Assembly: GCF_016793825.1 (NCBI RefSeq)
Contig: NZ_JAEULM010000044.1
Location: 372,001 to 436,000 of the forward strand
Direction: 5' to 3'
Length of the DNA: 64,000 nt
Source: Sphingopyxis sp.
Lineage (GTDB): Bacteria; Pseudomonadota; Alphaproteobacteria; Sphingomonadales; Sphingomonadaceae
Shown: piece after piece, positions 34,527 to 44,250 of the stretch
How the letters are laid out: each line of letters opens with the position of its first letter
Position numbering within the stretch: the first letter of the stretch is position 1
Notes under the pieces: model-generated
Databases searched by the model: none
Told to the model about the DNA's origin: nothing
The model's input: the letters and a program-made list of their open reading frames with translations, nothing else
Program-made: the position numbers and the translations under genes

Positions 34527-35206
34527 TGCGACAGCTCCTTTGACCAGTTGAGGGCGTTGACGAAGACGCCGAGCGGATTCTTGCGCAGGGCGTCGGGCGT
34601 GCGCGGGGGCTGCACGACTACGGTGAGGATGGCGGACCAGCGTTCGGTCGTGGTGAGGCTGCCGTCCTGATAGCGGCGCTCGGTCCAGGCGACGCGGAAG
34701 CTATCGGGTGATGCCCGGATCACGCTCGACACGTCCACGGCGACCTGCACCCTCCCGACATTGGCGAAGGGATCGTTGGCGCGCGCATAGTCGTTGAGCG
34801 CCACCGCGCCGCGATCGGTGGTGAAGTCATAGGCGCGGAGCCAGTTCTGGCGGACGATCACGGGGTCGGCCGGAATCGAGCGAACCTGCTCGATGAAGCG
34901 CGCGAGGTGGAACGCGATTTGTGGATCGGTCGGGCGATAGCCAGCCTCGGCCGGCGCGACCGCCTGCGCTTCGCCGAGCCGATCGACCTGCACGACCCAG
35001 GGAACGATATGGCCGCGCGCCGATTGCCAGATGATGCCGGCGGTCAGGCCGCCAGAAAGCGCTAACGCGCCGAAAAAGGCGACGCGCCAGTTCTTCGCCT
35101 GCACGCGGGACGATCCGATCCGGTCGTCCCAGGCTTGCGCGGCGCGTTGGTAAGGGGTCGTCGGTTCCGGCGTCTGACCGTAGCGGAGGCTGGGGCGTTT
35201 GAACAT
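34523..35206 (-). CDS. trbF: Conjugal transfer protein TrbF (VirB8-like)
   Basis: A 227-residue protein: cytoplasmic N-terminus, one membrane segment (VAFFGALALSGGLTAGIIW) and a periplasmic VirB8 fold with QIAFHLARFIEQVRSIPAD and YARANDPFANVG. It nucleates the mating-pair apparatus at the inner membrane. It begins 3 bases after the trbL stop. Confidence 0.93.
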   Translation of the reverse strand: MFKRPSLRYGQTPEPTTPYQRAAQAWDDRIGSSRVQAKNWRVAFFGALALSGGLTAGIIWQSARGHIVPWVVQVDRLGEAQAVAPAEAGYRPTDPQIAFHLARFIEQVRSIPADPVIVRQNWLRAYDFTTDRGAVALNDYARANDPFANVGRVQVAVDVSSVIRASPDSFRVAWTERRYQDGSLTTTERWSAILTVVVQPPRTPDALRKNPLGVFVNALNWSKELSQ

Positions 35207-35209
35207 GGA

Positions 35210-36520
35210 TCAATCCTTCTGGCTAACATCGACCGATGCGCCGCTGCCGCCACCGTCGCCGGAGCGCAGCGTATGGGCGGCGACAGTCGCGCCGTGGGTC
35301 ATGGTTTGGCGGCGCTTCATGGCGGTGGCCCAGGACGGCGGACCGCTGGACGCCTCCGGCGCGGGCGAAGCGCCGCCGCCCGAAATGGTGCCGCCCGTGG
35401 CGGTGACGGCGGCACGGCCGCCGGAGCGGTAGCTGTCCTTGAGCGAGGCAGCGGCTCGACGGAGGGGCGATGTGGCGGCACCCACAGCGGCCCGTCCGAC
35501 GCCGGCCGCGCCGCCCGCTGCGGCGGCTGCGCCGGTCTTTCCGGCAGAGCCGAGCGCATAGGCGCTGTTTGCTGCGCCGGAGGTGAACGCCGCACCACGG
35601 GCCGCACCGCCAACCGCACCGGCGACTGCGCCAGCGCCGAGGCGAGCGGCGGCAGCGCCGCCGACCAGCGCGCCACCGGCGGCGAGCACGGTTCCGGCCG
35701 CGGCGCCAGCACCAAGCGCGGGACCGCCGGAGACGATGCCGTTGGCGATCGACGGGCCGAAGATGCCAAGGCCGAGCAGGCAGAGTGAGGCAAGCGCGAC
35801 CGCCATCGCGTCCTCGATGGTTGGCTGAGCGCCGCCGAAGCCGGCGCGGAACTCGTCGAACAGGGTGGAGCCGATGCCGACGATGACGGCGAGCACCAGC
35901 ACCTTGACGCCCGACGAGATGACCAGCCCCAGCACGCGCTCGGCCATGAAGGCGGTCTTGCCGAACAGGCCGAACGGGATCAGCACGAAGCCGGCCAGCG
36001 TCGCCAGCTTGAACTCGATCAGCGTGATGAAAAGCTGGATCGCCAGTATGAAGAAGGCGAGGATGACCAGCACCCAGGCGAACAGCAGGCACGCGATCTG
36101 GATGAAATTCTCGAAGAAGGCGATCCAGCCCATTAGGTCGGAGATGGATTCGAGGATGGGCTGCCCGGCCTCAAGACCGACCTGAGCAACCCGGCCCGGC
36201 TGTAGCAGTTCGGCGGCCGTAAAGCCGGTGCCGGACGCTTTCAGGCCCAAGCCGGCGAAGCTCTCAAAGACGATCCGCGCCAGGCTGTTCCAGTTGCCGA
36301 TGATGTAGGCGAAGACGCCGACGAACAGTGTCTTCTTGATGAGCCGCGCAAGGATGTCGTCGCCTTCGCCCCACGTCCAGAACAGCGCGGCGAGCGTCAC
36401 GTCGATGACGATCAGCGTCGTGGCGATGAACGCCACTTCGCCGCCGAGCAGACCGAAACCGCTGTCGATGTAGCGGGTGAAGACATCCAGAAAGCGATCG
36501 ACGACTCCAGTGCCGCCCAT
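35210..36520 (-). CDS. trbL: Conjugal transfer protein TrbL (VirB6-like)
   Basis: A 436-residue polytopic membrane protein. About six membrane segments fill residues 20-260, including LARIVFESFAGLGLKASGTG and FAWVLVILAFFILAIQLFI. The C-terminal 150 residues are an Ala/Gly-rich low-complexity tail, typical of TrbL. The start at 36520 follows a weak ribosome site and is one base short of the TrbK-alt stop; upstream sequence in frame is a shadow of trbK-alt. Confidence 0.92.
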   Translation of the reverse strand: MGGTGVVDRFLDVFTRYIDSGFGLLGGEVAFIATTLIVIDVTLAALFWTWGEGDDILARLIKKTLFVGVFAYIIGNWNSLARIVFESFAGLGLKASGTGFTAAELLQPGRVAQVGLEAGQPILESISDLMGWIAFFENFIQIACLLFAWVLVILAFFILAIQLFITLIEFKLATLAGFVLIPFGLFGKTAFMAERVLGLVISSGVKVLVLAVIVGIGSTLFDEFRAGFGGAQPTIEDAMAVALASLCLLGLGIFGPSIANGIVSGGPALGAGAAAGTVLAAGGALVGGAAAARLGAGAVAGAVGGAARGAAFTSGAANSAYALGSAGKTGAAAAAGGAAGVGRAAVGAATSPLRRAAASLKDSYRSGGRAAVTATGGTISGGGASPAPEASSGPPSWATAMKRRQTMTHGATVAAHTLRSGDGGGSGASVDVSQKD

Positions 36521-36521
36521 G

Positions 36522-36824
36522 TCAGTTCTCCTGCGGGGTTGCCCCATCGGCGATGCGGGCGGCGGGACGCGCACCAGGCGCGAGGAAGCGGCGGCGGTTC
36601 TCTGCCCATGCGCGGAGGCAGGCGGGATCGCTCGCACCGGCCTGTCCGAGTGACTGGCAGCGACGCAGTTCGATCAGCAGCGGGTCCGTCGCTGGAGTTT
36701 CAGCGACGGGCGCTGCCGCCTCGCGCATCGGTTCGGGCGCGCGCGCCAATTCGATCGCGGTCATGGTGATTGCGATGGCGACGAACACGATGGCGCCGAT
36801 CCGGGCGAGGAGCTTGCTGTCCAC
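36522..36824 (-). CDS. TrbK-alt entry-exclusion-like protein
   Basis: A 100-residue protein with one membrane segment (IGAIVFVAIAITMTAIELA) and an outer part with CQSLGQAGASDPACLRAWAENRRRFL. It lies between trbJ and trbL where the putative entry-exclusion protein of Tn4371-type systems is found. The start is GTG, 5 bases after the trbJ stop. Entry exclusion is predicted from position and family, not shown by sequence. Confidence 0.85.
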   Translation of the reverse strand: MDSKLLARIGAIVFVAIAITMTAIELARAPEPMREAAAPVAETPATDPLLIELRRCQSLGQAGASDPACLRAWAENRRRFLAPGARPAARIADGATPQEN

Positions 36825-36829
36825 GGGCG

Positions 36830-37588
36830 TTAGTCGCGGAACATGCGGGCATTTCCCGGCTGATAGCCGGTGGATGGCGTCAGGAAGCGCCGACGCCGCT
36901 CACGCCCTTCTTCTTCCGCCGCCGCATGGCGAGCCGAATCCAACGCCTGCGCACGACCCTGCGCGGCGAGCAAAGCCGTGAGATCGGCGATCTGCTGCGA
37001 TTGCAGCGCGAGAAGCTGGTTGCCAGCCTGCGCGGCCTGGAGCGCGCCGGTCGCGGACTGGCTGGACGAGACCAGACTGTCCATCGTCGTGCGTGCGCCG
37101 TCGATGTTGCCGACGACGCCGGCCTGAACGCGCAACGCATCCTCGAACGCGCCGACGCTATCCTCCCAGCGCGCATTGGCGTTGGCGACCATCTGCGCGT
37201 GGGTGCCGGTGAGCGCGGCACCTTTGTAGCGGCCGTTGAACGCCTGCTGGACGTTCTGCACGTCGTAGGCAATCCGCTGCGCCTCGCCGAGAAGCTGCTG
37301 GGTGCGCTGAACCTGTTGCTGCAACTGCTGGAGCGAGCTGAACGGGAGCGATGTGAGATTACGCGCCTCGTTGACGAGGCTCGTCGCCTGCTGCTGAATT
37401 TGCTGGATCTGGTTGTTGATCTGCTGGAGCGACCGGGCCGCCGTCAGCACGTTCTGCGCGTAGTTGGTCGGGTCGTAAACTATGCCGCTGAACTGGGCGT
37501 GAGCGGGCGTCGCGGCGGTGATGCCGATCATGCTCGACGCGGCGAGCGCAGCGGATAGCACGGCACGGCACAGTAGGGAGGTTTTCAT
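36830..37588 (-). CDS. trbJ: Conjugal transfer protein TrbJ (VirB5-like)
   Basis: A 252-residue secreted protein with a signal peptide ending AHA-Q and a glutamine-rich coiled-coil region (QQINNQIQQIQQQATSLVN), followed by an alpha-helical body typical of TrbJ/VirB5 pilus-tip proteins. It starts in an ATGA overlap with trbE. Confidence 0.92.
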   Translation of the reverse strand: MKTSLLCRAVLSAALAASSMIGITAATPAHAQFSGIVYDPTNYAQNVLTAARSLQQINNQIQQIQQQATSLVNEARNLTSLPFSSLQQLQQQVQRTQQLLGEAQRIAYDVQNVQQAFNGRYKGAALTGTHAQMVANANARWEDSVGAFEDALRVQAGVVGNIDGARTTMDSLVSSSQSATGALQAAQAGNQLLALQSQQIADLTALLAAQGRAQALDSARHAAAEEEGRERRRRFLTPSTGYQPGNARMFRD

Positions 37589-40074
37589 GGGATCGTGTCC
37601 TTCAAGGCAAGGGGGAGCTGGCCGGCATCTTCCCGGCCTCCGGCCAGCGGATCGGGTTGGGGTGCGGGAAGAAGTTCGACCGCCCAGGCGCAACCGCGAT
37701 GGCGCAGCCACTCGGATGCGAAGGCGGATGCGCCGTGCGCCTCCACCAGCTCAGCGATCTGGCGCTGATCGGTCTTGGAAGATGCGGCGGCGAAGGCCAG
37801 CGCGACCTCACCAAGCCCCAGCTCGAACAGGCGGTTGCCGCGCCGCGACTGGCAGTAGTAGTCGCGCTTGGGCGTCGCCCGGCTCAGGATTTCGATCTGG
37901 CGGGCGTTGAGCCCGAACCGCTCGTAGATCACCGCGATCTGCGGTTCGACCGCGCGTTCGTTCGGCAGGAATATCCGCGTCGGACAGCTCTCGACGATGG
38001 CGGGCGCGATCGTGCTGCCCTCGATCTGCGCGAGCGATTGCGTGGCGAAGATGACGCTGGCGTTCTTCTTACGCAGCGTCACCAGCCATTCCGAAAGCTG
38101 TTTGGCGAACGCGGGCGATCCCAGCGCCAGCCAGCCCTCGTCGATGATGATGAGCGTCGGGCTGCCGTCGAGCCGCCCTGCGATGCGGTGAAACAGATAG
38201 GAGAGCACGGCGGGGGCCGCGCCGCTTTCCATCAAGCCTTCGGTCTCGAACACCTGAACGGCAGTCTCGCCAAGCCGCTCGGTTTCGGCATCGAGCAGCC
38301 GGCCCCATGCGCCGCCGACACACCAGGGCGCGAGCGCCTGCTTGAGCTGCTGGCTCTGAAGCAAGACTGCAAGACCCGTCAGGGTGCGCTCCGCGATCGG
38401 CGCGGTGGCGAGCGAGGTCAGCGCCGACCAGATATGCTCCTTGGCCTGCGGATCGACGGTCACATTCTCGGATGTGAGGATGGCCGCCAACCATTCGGCG
38501 GCCCAGGCGCGTTCTTCGGGCAAGTCGATATGGGCGAGCGGCTGGAGCTGAACGCCGTCGCCGGCCTCGTCCGCGAGCATCCCGCCGAGATCCTGCCAGT
38601 CGCCGCCCATGCCGACCGCGGCGGCACGGATGCTTCCGCCGAAATCAAAGGCGAAGACCTGTGCCTTCTCGTAGCGGCGGAACTGCATCGCCATCAGCGC
38701 GAGCAACACCGATTTGCCGGAGCCGGTCGGCCCAACGACAGTCATGTGGCCGACATCGCCGACGTGAAGGGAAAACCGGAACGGGGTCGAGCCTTCGGTT
38801 CTTGCGTAGAGCAAGGGGGCTGCACCGAAATGCTCGTCCCGTTCCGGCCCCGCCCATACCGCTGACAGGGGGATCAGGTGGGCGAGATTGATGGTGGAGA
38901 TCGGGGGCTGGCGGACGTTGGCATAGGTGTGGCCGGGAAGGCTTCCCAACCATGCCTCGATCGCGTTCATGCCCTCGGGAATGACGGTGAAATCGCGGCC
39001 CTGGATGACCTTCTCGACCAGCCGCAGCTTTTCGGCGGCTACGGCGGGATCGCGGTCCCACACCGTTACGCTGGCGGTGACATAGGCCATGCCGGCGTAG
39101 TCGGCTCCCAGCTCCTGCAAGGCGGTGTCGGCGTCGGCCGCTTTGTTCGAGGCGTCGCTGTCGAGCAGCGTCGATGCCTCGTTGGTCATTACTTCCTTGA
39201 GGATCGCGGCGACGCTCTTGCGCTTGGCGAACCACTGGCGGCGGATGCGGGTCAGCAGCTTGGTCGCGTCGGTCTTGTCGAGCATGATCGCGCGGGTCGA
39301 CCAGCGATACTCGAAGGCGAGCCGGTTCAGCTCGTCAAGCAGGCCGGGGAATGTGACGCTCGGGAATCCCGTGATCGTCAGCGTCCGTAGATGATGGTCG
39401 CCCAGGCGCGGCTCCAGCCCGCCGGTCAGCGGCTCGTCGGCCAGTAGTGCGTCGAGGTGCATCGGCGTCTCAGGCACGCGCACTCGTTGGCGTCGCGTCG
39501 AAATTGTCGAATGGAGGTAAGTCAGCGTCTCGGCGTCATCGAGCCAGCGGACCTCGGGCACGAAACCTTCGACAAGATTGAGCACGCGGTCGCTGCGATC
39601 GGTGAAGCCCTTGAGCAACTCCCACGGATCGACGCCGGCTGTGGACCGGCCCTCGTAGAGCCAACTTTCGGCCCGCGCGGCTTCCTCGGCGGGCGGCATC
39701 CACAAGAGCGTCAGATAATAGGCGCTCTCGAAATGCGCGCCTTCCTCGCGGAATTGTTCACGCCGTTCCATATCGACCAGCGCCGACACGGGATCGGGGA
39801 AATCATCCTCGGGATAGTCGAGCGCGGGTGTCCGCTGCGCTTCTACGAAGATCGCCCAGCCCGAACCAAGCCGGCGAAGCGAATTGTTGAGCCGCGAGGT
39901 GGTCGCCACCAGCTCGGCCGGCGTGGCGCTGTCCAGATCAGGGCCGCGGAACCGGGCGGTGCGCTGGAATGAGCCGTCCTTGTTGAGCACGACGCCTTCC
40001 CCGACCAGCGCGGCCCAGGGCAGGAAGTCGGCGAGATGCGCCGCCTTGTTGCGGTATTCGCTGAGGCTCATCAT
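37585..40074 (-). CDS. trbE: Conjugal transfer ATPase TrbE (VirB4-like)
   Basis: An 829-residue ATPase. The N-terminal CagE/TrbE domain begins MMSLSEYRNKAAHLADFLPW. The C-terminal half carries Walker A GPTGSGKSVLL near residue 445 and Walker B LIIIDEGWLALG near 665, with a VIFATQSLAQI motif after it. It powers pilus biogenesis and substrate transfer. It overlaps trbD and trbJ by short stop/start fusions. Confidence 0.95.
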   Translation of the reverse strand: MMSLSEYRNKAAHLADFLPWAALVGEGVVLNKDGSFQRTARFRGPDLDSATPAELVATTSRLNNSLRRLGSGWAIFVEAQRTPALDYPEDDFPDPVSALVDMERREQFREEGAHFESAYYLTLLWMPPAEEAARAESWLYEGRSTAGVDPWELLKGFTDRSDRVLNLVEGFVPEVRWLDDAETLTYLHSTISTRRQRVRVPETPMHLDALLADEPLTGGLEPRLGDHHLRTLTITGFPSVTFPGLLDELNRLAFEYRWSTRAIMLDKTDATKLLTRIRRQWFAKRKSVAAILKEVMTNEASTLLDSDASNKAADADTALQELGADYAGMAYVTASVTVWDRDPAVAAEKLRLVEKVIQGRDFTVIPEGMNAIEAWLGSLPGHTYANVRQPPISTINLAHLIPLSAVWAGPERDEHFGAAPLLYARTEGSTPFRFSLHVGDVGHMTVVGPTGSGKSVLLALMAMQFRRYEKAQVFAFDFGGSIRAAAVGMGGDWQDLGGMLADEAGDGVQLQPLAHIDLPEERAWAAEWLAAILTSENVTVDPQAKEHIWSALTSLATAPIAERTLTGLAVLLQSQQLKQALAPWCVGGAWGRLLDAETERLGETAVQVFETEGLMESGAAPAVLSYLFHRIAGRLDGSPTLIIIDEGWLALGSPAFAKQLSEWLVTLRKKNASVIFATQSLAQIEGSTIAPAIVESCPTRIFLPNERAVEPQIAVIYERFGLNARQIEILSRATPKRDYYCQSRRGNRLFELGLGEVALAFAAASSKTDQRQIAELVEAHGASAFASEWLRHRGCAWAVELLPAPQPDPLAGGREDAGQLPLALKDTIP

Positions 40075-40340
40075 GGCTGCATCCAGCTCGGGTAACGGAG
40101 GTGGCGGCGGGCCACGTCCACGAATTGCGGATCACGGCGGGCGGCCCAGACGGACAGCGCATGGCCAATGGCCCAGATGACCAGCCCGGCGATCCAGAGG
40201 CGCAGGCCGAGGCCGATCGCGCCCGCCAGCGTCCCGTTGACGATGGCGAGCGCGCGCGGAGCGCCGCCGAGCAATATCGGCTCGGTCAGCGCCCGGTGGA
40301 CGGGGGCATAGAAGCCCGCGATCGGCTCGGCGCTCTCCAT
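40071..40340 (-). CDS. trbD: Conjugal transfer protein TrbD (VirB3-like)
   Basis: An 89-residue protein with the VirB3 opening GFYAPVHRALTEPILLGGAPR and two close membrane segments (ALAIVNGTLAGAIGLGLRL, then IAGLVIWAIGHAL). The ATG sits in a TGATG overlap with the trbC stop. Confidence 0.93.
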   Translation of the reverse strand: MESAEPIAGFYAPVHRALTEPILLGGAPRALAIVNGTLAGAIGLGLRLWIAGLVIWAIGHALSVWAARRDPQFVDVARRHLRYPSWMQP

Positions 40341-40672
40341 CAGACCAGCGCCCCGCCGCCGAAGCTGAAGAACGACAGGAAGAAGGAGCTGGCCGCGAAC
40401 GCGATCGACAGACCAAAAACGATCTGGATCAGACGGCGGAAGCCGCCGCTCGTATCGCCGAACGCCAGGGTCAGGCCGGTCACGATGATGATGATGACCG
40501 CGACGATTTTTGCCACCGGCCCCTCGATGGATTCGAGGATGCTTTGCAGGGGGGCTTCCCACGGCATCGACGAACCGCCCGCGTGAGCCGGAACGGAAAT
40601 GCTCAGCGCGATCACGCTGGCGGTGGTTGCAAGCATGGCGCGGCGTGCGCCATGCCGAAGGGCATGGATCAT
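40340..40672 (-). CDS. trbC: Conjugal transfer pilin TrbC (VirB2-like)
   Basis: A 110-residue prepilin. A signal peptide ending AHA is followed by GGSSMPWEAPL and two membrane segments (IVAVIIIIVTGLTLAFG and IVFGLSIAFAASSFFLSFF). TrbC is processed, and in RP4 cyclised by TraF; a TraF homologue is encoded at 47531 in this element. It overlaps trbB by four bases. Confidence 0.93.
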   Translation of the reverse strand: MIHALRHGARRAMLATTASVIALSISVPAHAGGSSMPWEAPLQSILESIEGPVAKIVAVIIIIVTGLTLAFGDTSGGFRRLIQIVFGLSIAFAASSFFLSFFSFGGGALV

Positions 40673-41655
40673 GGCAGGTCTCCGGGTTGGGGGGTGGTCA
40701 GCGGCGTGAGGCGGTAGTCGCCGGTGGCGGGATCGAGTCCCTCGACGCGGGCCAGCTCGGCAAGGCGGCGGCCGTGTCCGTCGCGGACCAGGACGGCGAT
40801 GATGTCGATAGTCTCGGCCAGCAGTGCGCGCGGGACCGTCACAACGGCCTCTTGAATGAGCTGCTCCATGCGGCGTAGCGCGCCGAGTGCGGTTCCGGCG
40901 TGGATCGTGCCGATCCCACCGGGATGTCCGGTGCCCCAGGCTTTGAGAAGGTCGAGCGCCTCTGCGCCGCGCACCTCGCCGATGGGGATGCGATCAGGAC
41001 GCAACCGCAGCGAGGACCGGACAAGATCAGACAGCGAAACGACGCCATCCTTGGTCCGCATGGCGACGAGGTTGGGCGCGGAGCATTGCAGTTCGCGCGT
41101 GTCCTCGATCAGGACGATGCGGTCGGTCGTCTTGGCGACTTCGGCCAAAAGCGCATTGACGAGCGTGGTCTTTCCACTGCCGGTCCCGCCAGCGACGAGG
41201 ATGTTGGCGCGGGCTTCGACACCCTGACGCAGCGCGATCGCCGCATCCGGTCGCATGATGCCCGCCGCTGCATAGTGATCGAGCGTGAAGACGGCGACGG
41301 CGGGCTTACGGATGGCGAAGGCCGGCGCGGTGACGACAGGCGGCAGCAGCCCCTCGAACCGCTCGCCCCCTTCGGGCAACTCAGCCGAAACGCGCGGAGA
41401 TCGGGCATGAACCTCGACGCCGACGTGGTGCGCGACTAGGCGGACGATGCGCTCGCCGTCTGCCGCAGTCAGCGACAATCCGGTGTCGCTGATCCCTTCG
41501 CCGAGCCGATCGAGCCACAGCCGACCATCGGGGTTCAGCATCACTTCGATGACGGCAGGGTCGTCCAGCCACGCGGCGATTGATGATCCGAGAGCTGTGC
41601 GCAGCATTCGCGCACCGCGTGATCTCGCCTCGGATTGGGTTGGCTGGACGGTCAA
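40669..41655 (-). CDS. trbB: Conjugal transfer ATPase TrbB (VirB11-like)
   Basis: A 328-residue ATPase of the VirB11 family with Walker [17 protein letters not shown] near residue 155, [13 protein letters not shown] (Asp box) and the [13 protein letters not shown] region. It supplies energy for pilus assembly. The start is unusual: TTG at 41655; the next ATG at 41607 would cut conserved sequence [16 protein letters not shown]-rich inverted repeat (41676-41695) lies in the leader between the CopG-like gene and trbB. Confidence 0.93.
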   Translation of the reverse strand: MTVQPTQSEARSRGARMLRTALGSSIAAWLDDPAVIEVMLNPDGRLWLDRLGEGISDTGLSLTAADGERIVRLVAHHVGVEVHARSPRVSAELPEGGERFEGLLPPVVTAPAFAIRKPAVAVFTLDHYAAAGIMRPDAAIALRQGVEARANILVAGGTGSGKTTLVNALLAEVAKTTDRIVLIEDTRELQCSAPNLVAMRTKDGVVSLSDLVRSSLRLRPDRIPIGEVRGAEALDLLKAWGTGHPGGIGTIHAGTALGALRRMEQLIQEAVVTVPRALLAETIDIIAVLVRDGHGRRLAELARVEGLDPATGDYRLTPLTTPQPGDLP

Positions 41656-41825
41656 GACATGGCCCCTGCAATGGACCGGGCGAACCGCCGCCCGGCGTCA
41701 GGAGCACATCAAGAGAGCCAGAAAATCGGCTTCTGCAATAGTTCGTTAGAGGCGTAGTAGAGGCGGCGGCACATACTTACCGAGTGCGGATCACATCCTC
41801 GGCCGAACCGACGATCTCGGGAAGT

Positions 41826-42251
41826 TTATTCCGAATCGCTCGGCGTTTTGGGCCATACATCTTCGGGGATTTCGTCGAGCACGCTCTTGCCGCTGGCGAA
41901 GCGCCGGCCGAGCGTTTCGATGAAGCCTTCGTAGCGTTTGCGCCCCTTCACTTGGGCGGCCGCCTGATCCTCGTCCGGCAGCGGTGGGGTCACGGACAGC
42001 CAGAAGCGGACGAACAGCGCCAGCGCCTCAGTCGAAAGGCCCGTATTACGCTCAAGCCGCTGCACCTGACGCGACAGTCGGTCGAGGCGACGGGCGAACG
42101 CTGCCTCCATCCGGTCGGCGCCGTCGGGCGACAGGTAGGACGCCACCGCCGCCTCTACGATCGCCGAGCGTGAGATGCGACGCCGTATCGCCAGCTCGTC
42201 AACCTGCTTGGCGAGCGCGGGCGGGAAATAGACGTTGAGACGGGTCCGCAT
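41826..42251 (-). CDS. CopG/ribbon-helix-helix family protein of the transfer operon
   Basis: A 141-residue protein whose N-terminus (RTRLNVYFPPALAKQVDEL, then RRRISRSAIVEAAVASYL) is a ribbon-helix-helix DNA-binding domain; the rest is helical (DRLSRQVQRLERNTGLSTE). It sits between traG and trbB in Tn4371-type elements and may control the trb genes or help at oriT. GGAGG precedes the ATG at 42251. The 170 bases downstream before trbB contain no gene. Confidence 0.87.
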   Translation of the reverse strand: MRTRLNVYFPPALAKQVDELAIRRRISRSAIVEAAVASYLSPDGADRMEAAFARRLDRLSRQVQRLERNTGLSTEALALFVRFWLSVTPPLPDEDQAAAQVKGRKRYEGFIETLGRRFASGKSVLDEIPEDVWPKTPSDSE

Positions 42252-42260
42252 CACAGCCTC

Positions 42261-44234
42261 CTACAGTTCAATGCCGTCGCCGGGGTCGAGTGACGCCTGC
42301 CGCGCGATCCCCTGCATTCGGCGGCGCACGGCGGCCTGCCGCGCCGCATCGTCCTGATCGTCTTCGACGATCGAAAACTCCTGCGCCGGTGGCGGCGATG
42401 TTTCGGGCACAATGGCAACATGCTCAGGCAGCTCCGGTTCGCGGCGCAGCCCACCGTTGGCGGCATCCTCGGCCTCGCGAACTATTCGCGCGATGTGGCT
42501 GGGATCGGCCGCCGCCTGCCGCCCTGTCCAATCGTCGGGACGGATCTCGGCAGCGATCGATGTGGGCGGCGGCGCGATCCGCTCTGACAAGCGGCTGTCC
42601 TGGAAATAGCGCGCCTTCTTCGCCCGGATCGGATGCACGCCCGCCACCATGACGATCTCGTCGTCGGGCGGGAGCTGCATCACCTCGCCCGGCGTGAGGA
42701 GCTGGCGGGCGGTCTCGGACCGTGACACCATCAGATGACCCAGCCACGGCGACAGCCGGTGCCCGGCATAGTTCTTCATCGCCCGCATCTCGGTCGCGGT
42801 GCCGAGCGCATCGGACACGCGCTTGGCGGTGCGCTCGTCGTTTGTGGCGAAGCTGACACGGACATGGCAGTTGTCGAGGATCGCGTTGTTCGGGCCGTAA
42901 GCCTTCTCGATTTGGTTCAATGACTGCGCGATCAGAAACGCCTTGAGGCCGTAGCCCGCCATGAACGCCAGGGCGGACTCGAAGAAATCGAGCCGGCCAA
43001 GTGCGGGGAACTCATCGAGCATTAAGAGCACGCGATGGCGGTTGCCCTTCGGTGTCAGTTCCTCGGTCAGTCGGCGCCCGATCTGGTTGAGGATGAGGCG
43101 GATCAGCGGCTTGGTGCGCGAGATGTCGCTGGGCGGCACGACCAGATAGAGCGTGGCCGGCCGATCGTCCTCCACTAGATCCGATATGCGCCACTGGCAC
43201 GCCCGCGTGACCTGCGCGACCACGGGATCACGATAGAGGCCGAGGAACGACATGGCGGTCGAGAGCACACCCGAGCGTTCGTTGTCCGACTTGTTCAGCA
43301 GCTCGCGCGCGGCCGAAGCGACGACGGGATGCACGCCGGCTTCGCCCAAATGCGGCGTCGCCATCATCGCCGCCAGGGTCTGCTCGATCGTGCGCGCCGG
43401 GTCCGACAAAAATCCGGCGACGCCGGCCAAGGTTTTGTCGGTCTCCGCATAGAGGACGTGGAGGATGGCGCCGACGAGCAGCGAGTGGGAGGTTTTCTCC
43501 CAATGGTTCCGACGCTCCAGCGAGCCTTCCGGGTCCACCAGCACGTCGGCGACGTTCTGCACGTCGCGCACTTCCCACTGGCCGCGCCGCACTTCCAGCA
43601 ACGGGTTATATGCGGCCGACTGCGCATTGGTCGGATCGAACAGCAGCACGCGGCCGTGCCGAGACCGGAAGCCGGCTGTCAGGGTCCAGTTCTCGCCCTT
43701 GATGTCGTGGACGATCGCCGATGCCGGCCAGGTCAGCAATGACGGCACGACCAGGCCGACGCCCTTGCCGCTGCGTGTCGGCGCGAAGCACAGCACATGC
43801 TCGGGGCCGTCGTGGCGCAGATAGTCGCGGGCGAGCTTGCCGAGCATGACGCCGTTTGGCCCGAGCAGCCCGGCGGCGCGCACCTCCCGCACACTCGCCC
43901 AGCGCGCCGAGCCATAGGTCTCGGCGTTCTTCAGTTCGCGCGCTCGCCACACCGACATGCCGATCGCGACGACGATCGCGGCAAACCCGCCCGAGACGGC
44001 GATGAACGCGCCGGTCTGGAATATCTGCGGCGCATAGGCGTCGAACGAGAACCACCACCAGAAGAAGGCCGGCGGCGGATAGATCGGCCAGTCGAACGCC
44101 ACGAACCACGGCGGACCAAGCTCGGCCTGATAGGCGAGCGCCGCCGCGGTCCATTGGGTCGCGCCCCACACGCCGACCAACACGATCAGGAACACCGTGA
44201 TGACCTGGCCCCATAATATCTTCGTCGCGGACAT
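42261..44234 (-). CDS. traG: Type IV coupling protein TraG (VirD4-like)
   Basis: A 657-residue coupling ATPase. Two N-terminal membrane segments (ITVFLIVLVGVWGATQW and TGAFIAVSGGFAAIVVAIG) precede the ATPase domain with Walker A PTRSGKGVGLVVPSLL near 155 and Walker B LLMLDEFPALG, plus a FLIAQSLNQIEKAYG motif. It brings the relaxase-DNA complex to the secretion channel. AAGGAG precedes the start. It lies between rlxS and the CopG-like gene. Confidence 0.95.
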   Translation of the reverse strand: MSATKILWGQVITVFLIVLVGVWGATQWTAAALAYQAELGPPWFVAFDWPIYPPPAFFWWWFSFDAYAPQIFQTGAFIAVSGGFAAIVVAIGMSVWRARELKNAETYGSARWASVREVRAAGLLGPNGVMLGKLARDYLRHDGPEHVLCFAPTRSGKGVGLVVPSLLTWPASAIVHDIKGENWTLTAGFRSRHGRVLLFDPTNAQSAAYNPLLEVRRGQWEVRDVQNVADVLVDPEGSLERRNHWEKTSHSLLVGAILHVLYAETDKTLAGVAGFLSDPARTIEQTLAAMMATPHLGEAGVHPVVASAARELLNKSDNERSGVLSTAMSFLGLYRDPVVAQVTRACQWRISDLVEDDRPATLYLVVPPSDISRTKPLIRLILNQIGRRLTEELTPKGNRHRVLLMLDEFPALGRLDFFESALAFMAGYGLKAFLIAQSLNQIEKAYGPNNAILDNCHVRVSFATNDERTAKRVSDALGTATEMRAMKNYAGHRLSPWLGHLMVSRSETARQLLTPGEVMQLPPDDEIVMVAGVHPIRAKKARYFQDSRLSERIAPPPTSIAAEIRPDDWTGRQAAADPSHIARIVREAEDAANGGLRREPELPEHVAIVPETSPPPAQEFSIVEDDQDDAARQAAVRRRMQGIARQASLDPGDGIEL

Positions 44235-44250
44235 GGCTTTTCTCCTTCAG

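Noticed and set aside
37657-38865. 402-codon plus-strand open frame inside trbE
   Set aside because: It is antisense to a conserved ATPase gene with Walker motifs.
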